A stretch of DNA of 64,000 nucleotides from Marinicella marina. GTDB taxonomy: Bacteria; Pseudomonadota; Gammaproteobacteria; Xanthomonadales; Marinicellaceae. The position numbers were made by a program, and so were the translations under genes. Positions within the stretch are counted from its first letter, which is position 1. Each line of letters begins with the position of its first letter. The stretch is taken from assembly GCF_030065545.1 (NCBI RefSeq), contig NZ_JASJNC010000001.1, forward strand, positions 520,248-584,247, given 5' to 3'. The notes under the pieces are model-generated. The model had not been told where the DNA came from and made no database searches. It saw only the letters and a list, made by a program, of their open reading frames with translations. Positions 19,598 to 27,854 of this stretch are shown one piece after another.

Positions 19598-20325
19598 AAC
19601 ACATTGATGATGAAAAGCTATTGATGGTTTACTTAGGTGAAGCCAGTCAAGAAGAGACTGATGCTGTTTTGCAATCAAAACAAGCCTGTGAACAATTGGA
19701 CCAACTGGAGGCTGATATGCAAGCCATAGAAAACGCATCTAATGCACACAACCAGAATCCATTGCCAGCTGATTATGGACAACAATTGTGGCACCAGATT
19801 GCCGACCAATTAGAAAGTCCTGCTGAAAATAAAGTGAGCTGGTGGCATAAACTTCAGAGCTACATGCTACAGCCACATTATTCCCTGGCCAGTTTTGTCT
19901 TGGTTGCAGGTTTGGTTATGGTGGCATTTTGGGCTGGTAGACAACAAGTGAATGGTGGCATTGATGGGCAACTACAAGAGCAGTTATTGGCCCAAAATAT
20001 TCAGTTACACCTGACACAAAGCGAAATTTTTCTGACCCAAGTCAGTAATGGCAATGGCACCAGTACTATGCAATCAACAGCACAACGCTTGCTGACATCG
20101 AACCGCATTTTTAAACAAGCTTTGGCCAATTACGAGGGCCAGTTTACCCAACAAATTTTAAAGAATTTAGAACCGGTGTTGCTGGAATATGCCAACAACC
20201 CGGCCAACCAAATCCATGGCCAACAACCCGCTGCCAACTGGGTCAATAACTCAACCTCGAATGACCTGATGTTTCAAATCAAAACAATGAAGAAACAATT
20301 GGCAGAGAAAAACGACATTATTTAG
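19594..20325 (+). CDS. Putative membrane-anchored anti-sigma factor
   Basis: 243 residues. A cytoplasmic N-terminal region of about 90 residues (MKHIDDEKLLMVYLGEASQEE, a start typical of anti-sigma proteins) precedes a single transmembrane segment around residues 94-112 (SLASFVLVAGLVMVAFWAG) and a periplasmic part of about 130 residues. The zinc-binding H-x3-C-x2-C motif of ZAS-type anti-sigma factors is not present. The role follows from the ATGA overlap with the ECF sigma gene and the topology, not from a recognised domain. Confidence 0.75.
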   Translation: MKHIDDEKLLMVYLGEASQEETDAVLQSKQACEQLDQLEADMQAIENASNAHNQNPLPADYGQQLWHQIADQLESPAENKVSWWHKLQSYMLQPHYSLASFVLVAGLVMVAFWAGRQQVNGGIDGQLQEQLLAQNIQLHLTQSEIFLTQVSNGNGTSTMQSTAQRLLTSNRIFKQALANYEGQFTQQILKNLEPVLLEYANNPANQIHGQQPAANWVNNSTSNDLMFQIKTMKKQLAEKNDII

Positions 20326-20335
20326 GAGCAGAACC

Positions 20336-21862
20336 ATGCGTGTATCAATAAAAAAAATTACCATGCTGATTTTATTATTCAGTACCCCAGCCATTTATGG
20401 CGCTGATAAAGAGGCCACAGAAGCTTATGAATTCGGTCATGCCGCCATGATGAGCAAAGACTGGAATGATGCCATTGGAGCCTTTGAACAAGCTGCCAAA
20501 GAACGCGAGCTGAAGGCGGCTGCAAAGTATTGGCAGGCTTATTCACACTATAAGATCAAACAAAAAGCCCAAGCCAAAAGGTTGCTTGAACGTCTGATCA
20601 AGAACCACCCTGAAAGTGACTGGGTTGATGATGCCCAAGTGCTGTTGTTTGAACATGGTGATGGCGGTGAAAACTCAAGTCACCAAGCAGCATTGGATGA
20701 AGAGTTGAAGCTGTTCACTTTACAACAAATCATGTTCAACAACCCAGCAAAAGCCTTGCCTAAAATCCAAGCCATGCTAAAAACTTCTGAGTCAATGCGC
20801 GTCAAACAAAACGCGATTCAGTTACTGGGCTTAAGTGACAGTGATGAGGTGGTTGATTATTTGTTCGGATTCGCCACGTCTGAAACCAACAGAAGTCTAA
20901 AGCAACAAGCCATCCAAATGCTCAGCTTAAGAGACAGTGATAAGAGTCGTGAAAAATTGAAAAAGCTCTATGAGAACTCGCAAGACAAAGAAATTAAATC
21001 AGCGATTATTCAAGGGTTTATTCACCATGATGACAATGATGAATTGATCTCGATGTTGAAACAAGAAACGGACCCTGAACTTAATCATTATTTGATTCAA
21101 ATGTTGGGTATCAAAGGAGAATCAGCTGCACTGAAAAACCTCTATAAAAAGTCTATAGGAGACAGTAAGCGAGCCATCATGGAGGCATTGGCTTTATCAG
21201 GTGATGCCAGTTTTTTGTATGAGGTGATTGATAGTGAAACAGACCAAGAAATCAAAAACCAAGCGATCCATTCTTTGATCATGGTTGATGATGACAACAT
21301 GGGTGATTACTTAGCAAAATTATATAAAAAAGCAAAGAATGAATCTGAAAAAGACGTCATCAGCAGTGTGTTCATAGCCACTGATGTAGATGCGGATGTG
21401 ATAGTTGATATTCTGAAATCTGAGAGCAGCCAAGGTCGAAAAGCGCACCTGATAAATACCTTAATGGCGATGGATGAAGTCAAAGCGTTGCAGTCAGTTT
21501 ATGTGGATGAGACAGATGGTGAAATTAAAAGTCAGATTATAAGACACTTGGGGATTATGGATGCCACTGATGTTTTGATGAACATGTACAAAGACGATCC
21601 ATCTTTAGCGAATGACGATGCTTTTTTCGAAGCCTTTGGGATGTCATCTACTGAGTTGGATGAGGACTTTTTAATGGCCAGATTCAAAGAAGGCGACCAC
21701 CAAGTTAAAGACGGCGTACTCAATGCCCTCATGATGCAAGATAATTCAGAAGTCATGGTGAAATTGCTGAAAACAGAAACAGACCATGAAATCAAAAAGA
21801 AAATCATTCAAATGATCGGCATGACCAACCCTGATGCATTGATTGATGCCATAGAAGATTGA
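20336..21862 (+). CDS. Exported TPR/HEAT-repeat protein
   Basis: 508 residues with a signal peptide (MRVSIKKITMLILLFSTPAIYGAD). Residues 25-115 form TPR-like helices (EAYEFGHAAMMSKDWNDAIGAFEQA, then YSHYKIKQKAQAKRLLERLIKNHPES). From about residue 130 to the end there are about twelve HEAT-like repeats of 30-33 residues with recurring elements such as E-I-K-x-x-I-I-Q and D-x-x-x-L-x-x-L-Y-K. It is acidic overall, and such solenoids usually bind other proteins. A GGAGCAGAACC precedes the ATG. It lies 10 bases after the putative anti-sigma gene and is likely in the same transcript. Confidence 0.85.
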   Translation: MRVSIKKITMLILLFSTPAIYGADKEATEAYEFGHAAMMSKDWNDAIGAFEQAAKERELKAAAKYWQAYSHYKIKQKAQAKRLLERLIKNHPESDWVDDAQVLLFEHGDGGENSSHQAALDEELKLFTLQQIMFNNPAKALPKIQAMLKTSESMRVKQNAIQLLGLSDSDEVVDYLFGFATSETNRSLKQQAIQMLSLRDSDKSREKLKKLYENSQDKEIKSAIIQGFIHHDDNDELISMLKQETDPELNHYLIQMLGIKGESAALKNLYKKSIGDSKRAIMEALALSGDASFLYEVIDSETDQEIKNQAIHSLIMVDDDNMGDYLAKLYKKAKNESEKDVISSVFIATDVDADVIVDILKSESSQGRKAHLINTLMAMDEVKALQSVYVDETDGEIKSQIIRHLGIMDATDVLMNMYKDDPSLANDDAFFEAFGMSSTELDEDFLMARFKEGDHQVKDGVLNALMMQDNSEVMVKLLKTETDHEIKKKIIQMIGMTNPDALIDAIED

Positions 21863-21905
21863 AATAAACAATTCCCCCGAACACTGATTAATTATAAAAC
21901 CATGC

Positions 21906-21925
21906 GCTCGTCAATTTTGACGAGC
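21906..21925 (+). promoter_or_regulatory. Perfect hairpin in the leader of the second HEAT gene
   Basis: GCTCGTCA and TGACGAGC form a perfect 8-bp stem with the 4-base loop ATTT, ending 5 bases before the AGGAG ribosome-binding site at about 21931. No T run follows, so it is not an intrinsic terminator; it could protect the mRNA or tune translation of the next gene. Confidence 0.5.
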
Positions 21926-21937
21926 CTACAGGAGACT

Positions 21938-23134
21938 ATGATGAAAAATTTATTGAAACTTACACAAATAGCAGGTATCAGTTTGATGTCTGTTGGCCTG
22001 GTAAACGCACAAACTTTTTTAGATTTAGAAACAAACGCTGTATCTGAAAACTTGTCTTCATATTTAAAAAGCGCCGATGATGGTTGGTTCGCCTACAGCA
22101 TCCCTGCCGCCGCAGGAACCCATTCCATGTGTTGTTATAACCAAGGTGAAAAAGCCGCTTGTGATTTAACCAAGAAACAATATGGTTTTGGTTCATCCAG
22201 CGACAGCCTGTACACCGATAATATCCATGTGTTTGTTCATTTAGACAATGGCGGTATTAAGCGAGTGATGCCCATGGGTGATCATTGCCAAGTTAAGGCC
22301 AAAGGCTTGACCGTAGATTGGTTGACGGATGTGAGTAATAATGAAAGCATCAACTGGTTGAAACACGAGGCCTCTCAGAATGCCCATGACTCTAACAACA
22401 GTCTGTATGTCTTGAGTTTACATCAAGGCGATGCCGCACCAGAGGCGTTGGTTGATTTAGCAGCAGACAATGCCGGCGAATATTCAGAACAAGCGGTGTT
22501 CTGGTTGGGTCAGCGCCAAAGTGATGGGTATGAGTACTTGGCAGAATTATATGACAGCTTGCCGGTGGGTGAGGTGCGTCGCAAATTGAATTTCGCATTA
22601 AGCCAAAACAAGACCAAAGATTCAGTGGCATTGTTAAAAGGTATTGCATTGGAAGATCGAGATTCTGAACAACAAGCCGATGCCATCTTTTGGTTGAGCC
22701 AAACCGATGGCGTGACAGATTTACCAGAGTTTTTGATCGAATTAATGAGCACGACTGAAAGTGATGAAGTACAGGAAAAAGCCATCTTCTCTTTGTCCCA
22801 AATCCAAACATCAGAAGCCAATCAGGAGCTGGCTAAATTGGTCAAAGACCACAAAGACGCTGAAGTGCGTGAAAAATCATTGTTTTGGTTGGCCCAAAAC
22901 AGCCCTGAACGCGCCCGCGTTGCGGCCATGGATTTATTGAAAACATCAAGCCGAGAATCGGAACAAGAAAATGCCGTATTCGTCTTATCACAGCTACCCA
23001 GCGAACAATCATCAGCCGCTTTATTCAGTGTGATTAAAGGCGACTACAACCGTAACATTAAAAAGAAAGCTTTGTTCTGGCTCAGCCAATCCGACAATGA
23101 AGACACCATCAGTCAGTTGGAAAAATTGCTCTAA
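21938..23134 (+). CDS. Exported HEAT-repeat protein
   Basis: About 398 residues from the ATGATG at 21938, preceded by AGGAG at ideal spacing; an in-frame ATG at 21902 lies before the hairpin and is rejected. A signal peptide (LLKLTQIAGISLMSVGLVNAQ) is followed by an N-terminal domain with a Cys pair (HSMCCYNQGEKAACDL). From about residue 150 there are at least six HEAT repeats marked by A-V-F-W-L-G-Q, A-I-F-W-L-S-Q, A-I-F-S-L-S-Q, S-L-F-W-L-A-Q, A-V-F-V-L-S-Q and A-L-F-W-L-S-Q. It is likely a periplasmic partner of the preceding HEAT protein. No enzymatic motif is seen. Confidence 0.85.
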   Translation: MMKNLLKLTQIAGISLMSVGLVNAQTFLDLETNAVSENLSSYLKSADDGWFAYSIPAAAGTHSMCCYNQGEKAACDLTKKQYGFGSSSDSLYTDNIHVFVHLDNGGIKRVMPMGDHCQVKAKGLTVDWLTDVSNNESINWLKHEASQNAHDSNNSLYVLSLHQGDAAPEALVDLAADNAGEYSEQAVFWLGQRQSDGYEYLAELYDSLPVGEVRRKLNFALSQNKTKDSVALLKGIALEDRDSEQQADAIFWLSQTDGVTDLPEFLIELMSTTESDEVQEKAIFSLSQIQTSEANQELAKLVKDHKDAEVREKSLFWLAQNSPERARVAAMDLLKTSSRESEQENAVFVLSQLPSEQSSAALFSVIKGDYNRNIKKKALFWLSQSDNEDTISQLEKLL

Positions 23135-23150
23135 AAGTAAGCAAAAGCAA

Positions 23151-23180
23151 GCCGAAGTCTGAAATATATTAGGCTTCGGC
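23151..23180. terminator. Hairpin between convergent genes
   Basis: A 10-bp stem GCCGAAGTCT / AGGCTTCGGC (one G-U) with a 10-base AT-rich loop, 16 bases after the HEAT gene. On the minus strand a T-rich stretch follows, so it may terminate the RND transcript; on the plus strand no T run follows. Confidence 0.45.
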
Positions 23181-23217
23181 CATCATCGTTATTCATAGAA
23201 TGACAGGCGTTGGTTTT

Positions 23218-23234
23218 GGTGGGCAGAGCCCACC
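23218..23234. repeat. Short REP-like hairpin repeat
   Basis: GGTGGGC-AGA-GCCCACC, a perfect 7-bp stem followed by TTACG. Elements of the form GGTGGGCnnnGCCCACCyTACG are common dispersed intergenic repeats in Gammaproteobacteria. Confidence 0.6.
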
Positions 23235-23267
23235 TTACGATGCTGATTTTATCAATAACATGCCCAA

Positions 23268-26200
23268 TCACCCTAAATCATTCAATGGTAAATGACCATG
23301 TTCATACAGGTGGTTGATAGCCACTTGCTCCGCGGCCATTCGCGCGGAGTAACCATCAAGGTATTTGCTCTGGTGGGCATTGGAGCTGTCGATGATTGTG
23401 TTGTGCTGATCGTATACAGCCCACCACCAATCATTCTCCGCTAACATTTCAGCATGCAAACGCAAACCATGGAACTCAGCACCACAATCATCATTCAAGT
23501 TGCCGGTCCAGTTGAAATGCATGCCATTTTTTTCAATGCCGTGGTGCTTCATGAACTGGCGGTAGAGTACCGGAATCATAAACAAAGTCAGCAAGGATGA
23601 AAAAGCCAAACCAAACACAATAGAGGAGGCCACAGGCCCCCAGAGTAATGATTTACCACCCAAGCCAGCGGCCAAAGAGAACAAACCAGCGATGGTCGTG
23701 GTGGTGGTCATGATGATTGGCACCACGCGGCGACGTGCGGCATAGACTGTTGCCAATAGAGGACGCTTACCATTTCTGATACGTTCATTGGCGGCATCAA
23801 TCAGTACGATGGCACCGTTGACAGAGATACCTGTTAAGGCGATGATGCCATATAAGGTGTACAAACTCAGTGGGTTGTTGGTAATAAATAAGCCAAACAC
23901 CACGCCAGTAAAAGCCATCGGTACGGTGACGAGAATCAACAATGGCTGGAAGTAGCTTCGCATTTGTGTGGCCAAGATCAAATAAATCAAACCCAAACCG
24001 AGCAGGAACAGGGCGCCCATGGCACCCAGTGATTCATTGACATCATCTAGTTCACCGGAAAAATCCAAGTCGGTATTGGGGTATTGGCTGCGGATCTCAT
24101 TCCAAGCATCGACAATATCAGCATTGATGCGTGCGGTGTTGGTCAGTTCTGGATCGATTTCGGCCTCAACCGTGATGGCTCGGCGCAAGTTATAGTGACG
24201 AATGGTACTGCGCCCCACGCTGGTGGTTTGGGTGAACAAATTAGCAAAAGTGGTTTGGCCACCACCAGGCAAGGCCACTGGATCATTCATGATTTCATCA
24301 ATGGCTTGAAGGTTGCGTTTTTTTGCGCGCACCCGCAGTTCAACTTTCTCGCCTTCATCGCGCATCAAAGCCACCACTTCGCCATCCAAATGTAAACGCA
24401 ACAAGCGCGAGACGGTACCGGGGTCCAGGCCTAAGTTACGGATGTTCTGGTGGTTCAATTCCAGCACCAATTCAGAGCGGCCTGGCACGTCGTTGTCATT
24501 AACGTCTTTGGCACCGACCCGGGTTTCAACAATTTGTTTGACGGCGGTGGCGGCAGCACGCAGTTCAACGAAATCATCGCTGCGAACCTTGACGCTGACG
24601 GGTTTGCCAGCCGGTGGTCCGCCAGAGAGTTCTAAGAAAGAAATGATGCCATCACCTGGCGTATTGACTAAAGTCTCACGCATTGCTTCGACCACTTCAG
24701 CCACTGAACGCATGTCGCCTTGCTTTGGTAACAAAGCCACTTGGATTTGACCATACTGGTCACCGAACAGAATTTCCAGCTCAGTGAATTTGATGCCAGC
24801 CAATGAGGTGATGGCTCGAATTTCTTCGTCCTCAACAAATCCTCGCAAACGTTTTTCAACTTCGATGGTGTGCGCCAATGTCTGTTCTAATGGGGTATTG
24901 GATGGCATGTCCACATTGACATAGAACAGCCGGAACGGATCGAAAGTAAAGAATTCGGTTTTAACCTTTTCTTGTTGCATGATGCTGATGGCACCGAAGA
25001 AACAGAGGATTCCGAACACGATAATGACATACGGGCGCCGCATCATAAAACACAGGGCCTTGGTGTACTGGGTGCGCAGTTTTCGGGTCCAATTATTGCG
25101 CCAGTGCTGGGTTCGATCGGCGCCTCGGCCCAATGCCCTTTTTAACGGTTGTTGTAGGTGCTTCCATCCGGCACTGAGGTGTTTCACCGGGTTGTATTTG
25201 CTGCGAATTTTAACTGGCTTAATGTGTTGTTTGCCCTCACTGCCAATCACATGCGCTGGTAGGATCCAAAATGCCTCAATCAAACTGATGGCCAATCCCA
25301 GCGTCACCACAAAAGGAATCACGAACATGAAAGCACCTAAGATTCCTGGTAACAGCATCAAAGGCAAGAAAGCCGCAATGGTGGTCAACACACCTGCGGT
25401 GACTGGGGCACCCACTTCACGCAACGAATCAACCGCAGCCGTTAGGGCATCGGCACCTCGTTGCATGCGATAATAAATTGCCTCTACCACCACCACGGCA
25501 TCATCCACCAACATACCCAGTACAATCACAATACCGAGCAACACCGAAACATTCAAGGTGTTACCGGTCATGTTCAATACCCACAAGGTGCCGGTGATCG
25601 AAAAGGCAATGCCCAAGGTCACAAAGAAGGCAATCTTAAAGCCCAAAAACAACCAACAGACAAACAGCACCAAAATCATGCCCAGGGCGGCATTGGTTTG
25701 CATGATGGATAAGGCATTGCGTGTCATGATGGTTTGGTCATCGGCCAGGATTAACTCAATACCCATGGCGTTGACCTGCTGGTTTTTATCATTGATGTAG
25801 GCATTGATGCGATCGACCAAGTCCAAGGTATTGACCATAGACACTTTAGTCACAGCCATGGAAACGGCTGGTTTGCCGTTGTAGGCAGCCAGTTGGGCGG
25901 CGTCCTCTCGTCCTCTGGATATTGATGCGATGTTATCCAGTGTAATGGCTGAATCGCCCACTGCAGGGAGCTGTATTTGTGCCACCAAGTCGGGTTGGTC
26001 GGTGGTGCCAGCCACCCTGACCAGCCATTCGTTACCGGCCACTTGGGCGCTGCCAGCTGAAACATCACGAAACGCACCGCGGATGGTTTCAGCCAATTGC
26101 ACCGCGTTCAAGCCATGCGCAGCCAACAAATCAGGATCGAATTCAACATGTAATTCAGGGTCATGTAAGCCCGAAGGTGTGACTTGATCAACGCCGCGTA

Positions 26201-26708
26201 AGCCTTCTAAATCCTCTTTGATTTTGCGCGCTTGAGCGCGCAGCACTTCGTCATTGGCTTGGCCGGTGACCACCACCAAGGCGGTGGGGAAACCATTGGA
26301 AGTGGTCAACTCAATGATCAATGGGTCATCGGCATCATCGGGTAACTCGGCACTGGCCTTGTTTTGAATTTCTCGCCTCAGGTCATTGATGCGTTTGTCA
26401 AAGTTTCGTTCTCCTATGTCACGAAAGCGCACCAAAATATTAGACACCGACTCCCTTGAGGTGGAGTTGGTGAAACTGATGTCTTGGACGTTTTTAATCG
26501 CATCTTCTAAGGGTGAAGTAACCAGTTTTTCGACATCTTCAGCTGATGCACCTGGTAGGATGGTGTTTATGTTGACCCAATAAAAGTTGATTTCGGGGTC
26601 TTGTTCACGCGGCATGATGAGGTAGGAAGTGAGGCCCATCAGCACCACCACGGTAAATAAGATATTAACCAATGGATGGTTGGTGAGCATGCGTGAGAAG
26701 AATTTCAT
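23268..26708 (-). CDS. RND efflux permease with C-terminal extension
   Basis: About 1146 residues. The HAE/AcrB-type layout is clear: an N-terminal TM helix (LVNILFTVVVLMGLTSYLIMP), porter loops, then the TM block with GMLVDDAVVVVEAIYYRM near residue 400, a second porter half and the terminal TM helices (GISVNGAIVLIDAANERI, IIMTTTTTIAGLF). It uses the proton gradient to expel substrates. Typical members have about 1030-1050 residues; here the membrane part ends near YRQFMKHHG and about 90 soluble residues rich in Trp and His follow. ATG 26708 is preferred over a TTG at 26714. The adaptor gene lies just upstream; no outer-membrane factor gene is nearby. Confidence 0.92.
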   Translation of the reverse strand: MKFFSRMLTNHPLVNILFTVVVLMGLTSYLIMPREQDPEINFYWVNINTILPGASAEDVEKLVTSPLEDAIKNVQDISFTNSTSRESVSNILVRFRDIGERNFDKRINDLRREIQNKASAELPDDADDPLIIELTTSNGFPTALVVVTGQANDEVLRAQARKIKEDLEGLRGVDQVTPSGLHDPELHVEFDPDLLAAHGLNAVQLAETIRGAFRDVSAGSAQVAGNEWLVRVAGTTDQPDLVAQIQLPAVGDSAITLDNIASISRGREDAAQLAAYNGKPAVSMAVTKVSMVNTLDLVDRINAYINDKNQQVNAMGIELILADDQTIMTRNALSIMQTNAALGMILVLFVCWLFLGFKIAFFVTLGIAFSITGTLWVLNMTGNTLNVSVLLGIVIVLGMLVDDAVVVVEAIYYRMQRGADALTAAVDSLREVGAPVTAGVLTTIAAFLPLMLLPGILGAFMFVIPFVVTLGLAISLIEAFWILPAHVIGSEGKQHIKPVKIRSKYNPVKHLSAGWKHLQQPLKRALGRGADRTQHWRNNWTRKLRTQYTKALCFMMRRPYVIIVFGILCFFGAISIMQQEKVKTEFFTFDPFRLFYVNVDMPSNTPLEQTLAHTIEVEKRLRGFVEDEEIRAITSLAGIKFTELEILFGDQYGQIQVALLPKQGDMRSVAEVVEAMRETLVNTPGDGIISFLELSGGPPAGKPVSVKVRSDDFVELRAAATAVKQIVETRVGAKDVNDNDVPGRSELVLELNHQNIRNLGLDPGTVSRLLRLHLDGEVVALMRDEGEKVELRVRAKKRNLQAIDEIMNDPVALPGGGQTTFANLFTQTTSVGRSTIRHYNLRRAITVEAEIDPELTNTARINADIVDAWNEIRSQYPNTDLDFSGELDDVNESLGAMGALFLLGLGLIYLILATQMRSYFQPLLILVTVPMAFTGVVFGLFITNNPLSLYTLYGIIALTGISVNGAIVLIDAANERIRNGKRPLLATVYAARRRVVPIIMTTTTTIAGLFSLAAGLGGKSLLWGPVASSIVFGLAFSSLLTLFMIPVLYRQFMKHHGIEKNGMHFNWTGNLNDDCGAEFHGLRLHAEMLAENDWWWAVYDQHNTIIDSSNAHQSKYLDGYSARMAAEQVAINHLYEHGHLPLNDLG

Positions 26709-26723
26709 AAACAAGACCAGCCT

Positions 26724-27725
26724 TTATCTAACTGAGATGAGGTCGCCATCTTGCAGCCGTTCACGGCCACCGACAATGACCTGCCAGTTGTGATTTGCCT
26801 CAATGGCCACTGGCCGGCCTTCCTGCGCACCTGGCAAAGGAATGAATTTGGCTTGGTTGTTTTCTGCCACGAATACACCCAGTTGACCGGCTCGCTTGGT
26901 GATTAAATCAGCCGACAGCGATCGACCTGATAAGTACCACACCAGTTGGCCGGTTTGCCCCACCAGAGGGGCTCCTTCACTGGCCCTGAAACGGGCGTTT
27001 TGCATAGCTGCCTGGGTTTCTACCACCGGTGTCAGCTGAATCAATGTGGTGGGGTATGAAGCATTTTGTGTGACCAGTTCCATGCGACTGGCGCGACTCA
27101 ATTGGTTGGCCAAATGACTGGGGATCTTGGCGTGAATTTCAGCATCAGTGGTTTGCACCAAACTCACCACTGGCCCACCTACTGCCATCAACTGACCCAG
27201 TTGGGCTTGACGCGCGCTAACAACGCCATCAAAGGGCGCTGTGATGGTGGTTTTTTCAAGTTGGCGTCTGGCGGTTTTTTCAGCCACTTTGAAGCGCATT
27301 AAGTCGGCTTTTAACACCGCCACATCGGTGTCTCTGGCTAACAAATCATCGGCCGAAATGTACTGACTGGTCTCTAATTCTTTGGCCCGATCTAAACGAA
27401 CCTGAGCCTGTTTCAAGCGAGCTTGAGTGGCTGCTGTATTCGCCACTGCTTGATCCAGTTGTAATTGCCAGTCTGTGACATCCAGCTGCACCAACAAATC
27501 ACCCTGTTTAACGGCGTCGCCGATATCGACGTTGATGTTGGCGACCGTTGCTGTGACTTCTGCGGCAATTTGTGCTGCATTTTTAGCCACCACTTGGGCA
27601 TTGGCGCTTAAGCGTTGTTCAATCAAAACCGCTGCCAGCGGCTTGGTGGTGACAGGAATGGCAGCTGGTTGGTTGGTTTGTGCGCTGACTGAGAATGTGA
27701 ACAGCAGTACTATTAAAAATTTCAA
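26724..27725 (-). CDS. RND periplasmic adaptor (membrane fusion protein)
   Basis: 333 residues. The signal peptide FLIVLLFTFSVSAQ is followed by a biotinyl-lipoyl half (ATVANINVDIGDAVKQGDLLVQLD, about residues 50-75), a coiled hairpin (QAVANTAATQARLKQAQVRLDRAKELE) and the second lipoyl half with beta-barrel (TTITAPFDGVVSARQAQLGQL). It should link the RND permease to an outer-membrane channel. TTG is the start: an in-frame TAA lies two codons upstream and GGAG precedes it by 9 bases. It ends 15 bases before the permease start, so the two form an operon. Confidence 0.9.
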   Translation of the reverse strand: MKFLIVLLFTFSVSAQTNQPAAIPVTTKPLAAVLIEQRLSANAQVVAKNAAQIAAEVTATVANINVDIGDAVKQGDLLVQLDVTDWQLQLDQAVANTAATQARLKQAQVRLDRAKELETSQYISADDLLARDTDVAVLKADLMRFKVAEKTARRQLEKTTITAPFDGVVSARQAQLGQLMAVGGPVVSLVQTTDAEIHAKIPSHLANQLSRASRMELVTQNASYPTTLIQLTPVVETQAAMQNARFRASEGAPLVGQTGQLVWYLSGRSLSADLITKRAGQLGVFVAENNQAKFIPLPGAQEGRPVAIEANHNWQVIVGGRERLQDGDLISVR

Positions 27726-27822
27726 GTTGTTTTACTCCAGCAGTTCGATGCCATGATGGCTGTTTGGTGCAATTGGTCTATTTTAAAACATTGTGGGTTT
27801 AATGTGGGTTAATCATGGGCAC

Positions 27823-27854
27823 AAAAAAACGCCTAAATTACCAGTCATTTAGGC
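27823..27854 (-). terminator. Intrinsic terminator of the diguanylate cyclase gene
   Basis: On the minus strand GCCTAAAT / ATTTAGGC form an 8-bp stem with an 8-base loop, followed by G and seven T. The stem includes the stop codon of the gene. Confidence 0.85.

Noticed and set aside
22392..22811. 139-codon frame opposite the HEAT-repeat gene
   Set aside because: Antisense shadow caused by the repeated codons of the HEAT repeats.
24313..25473. Long plus-strand frames of 145 and 164 codons opposite the RND permease
   Set aside because: They are antisense shadows of a well-conserved coding sequence with low-complexity translations.
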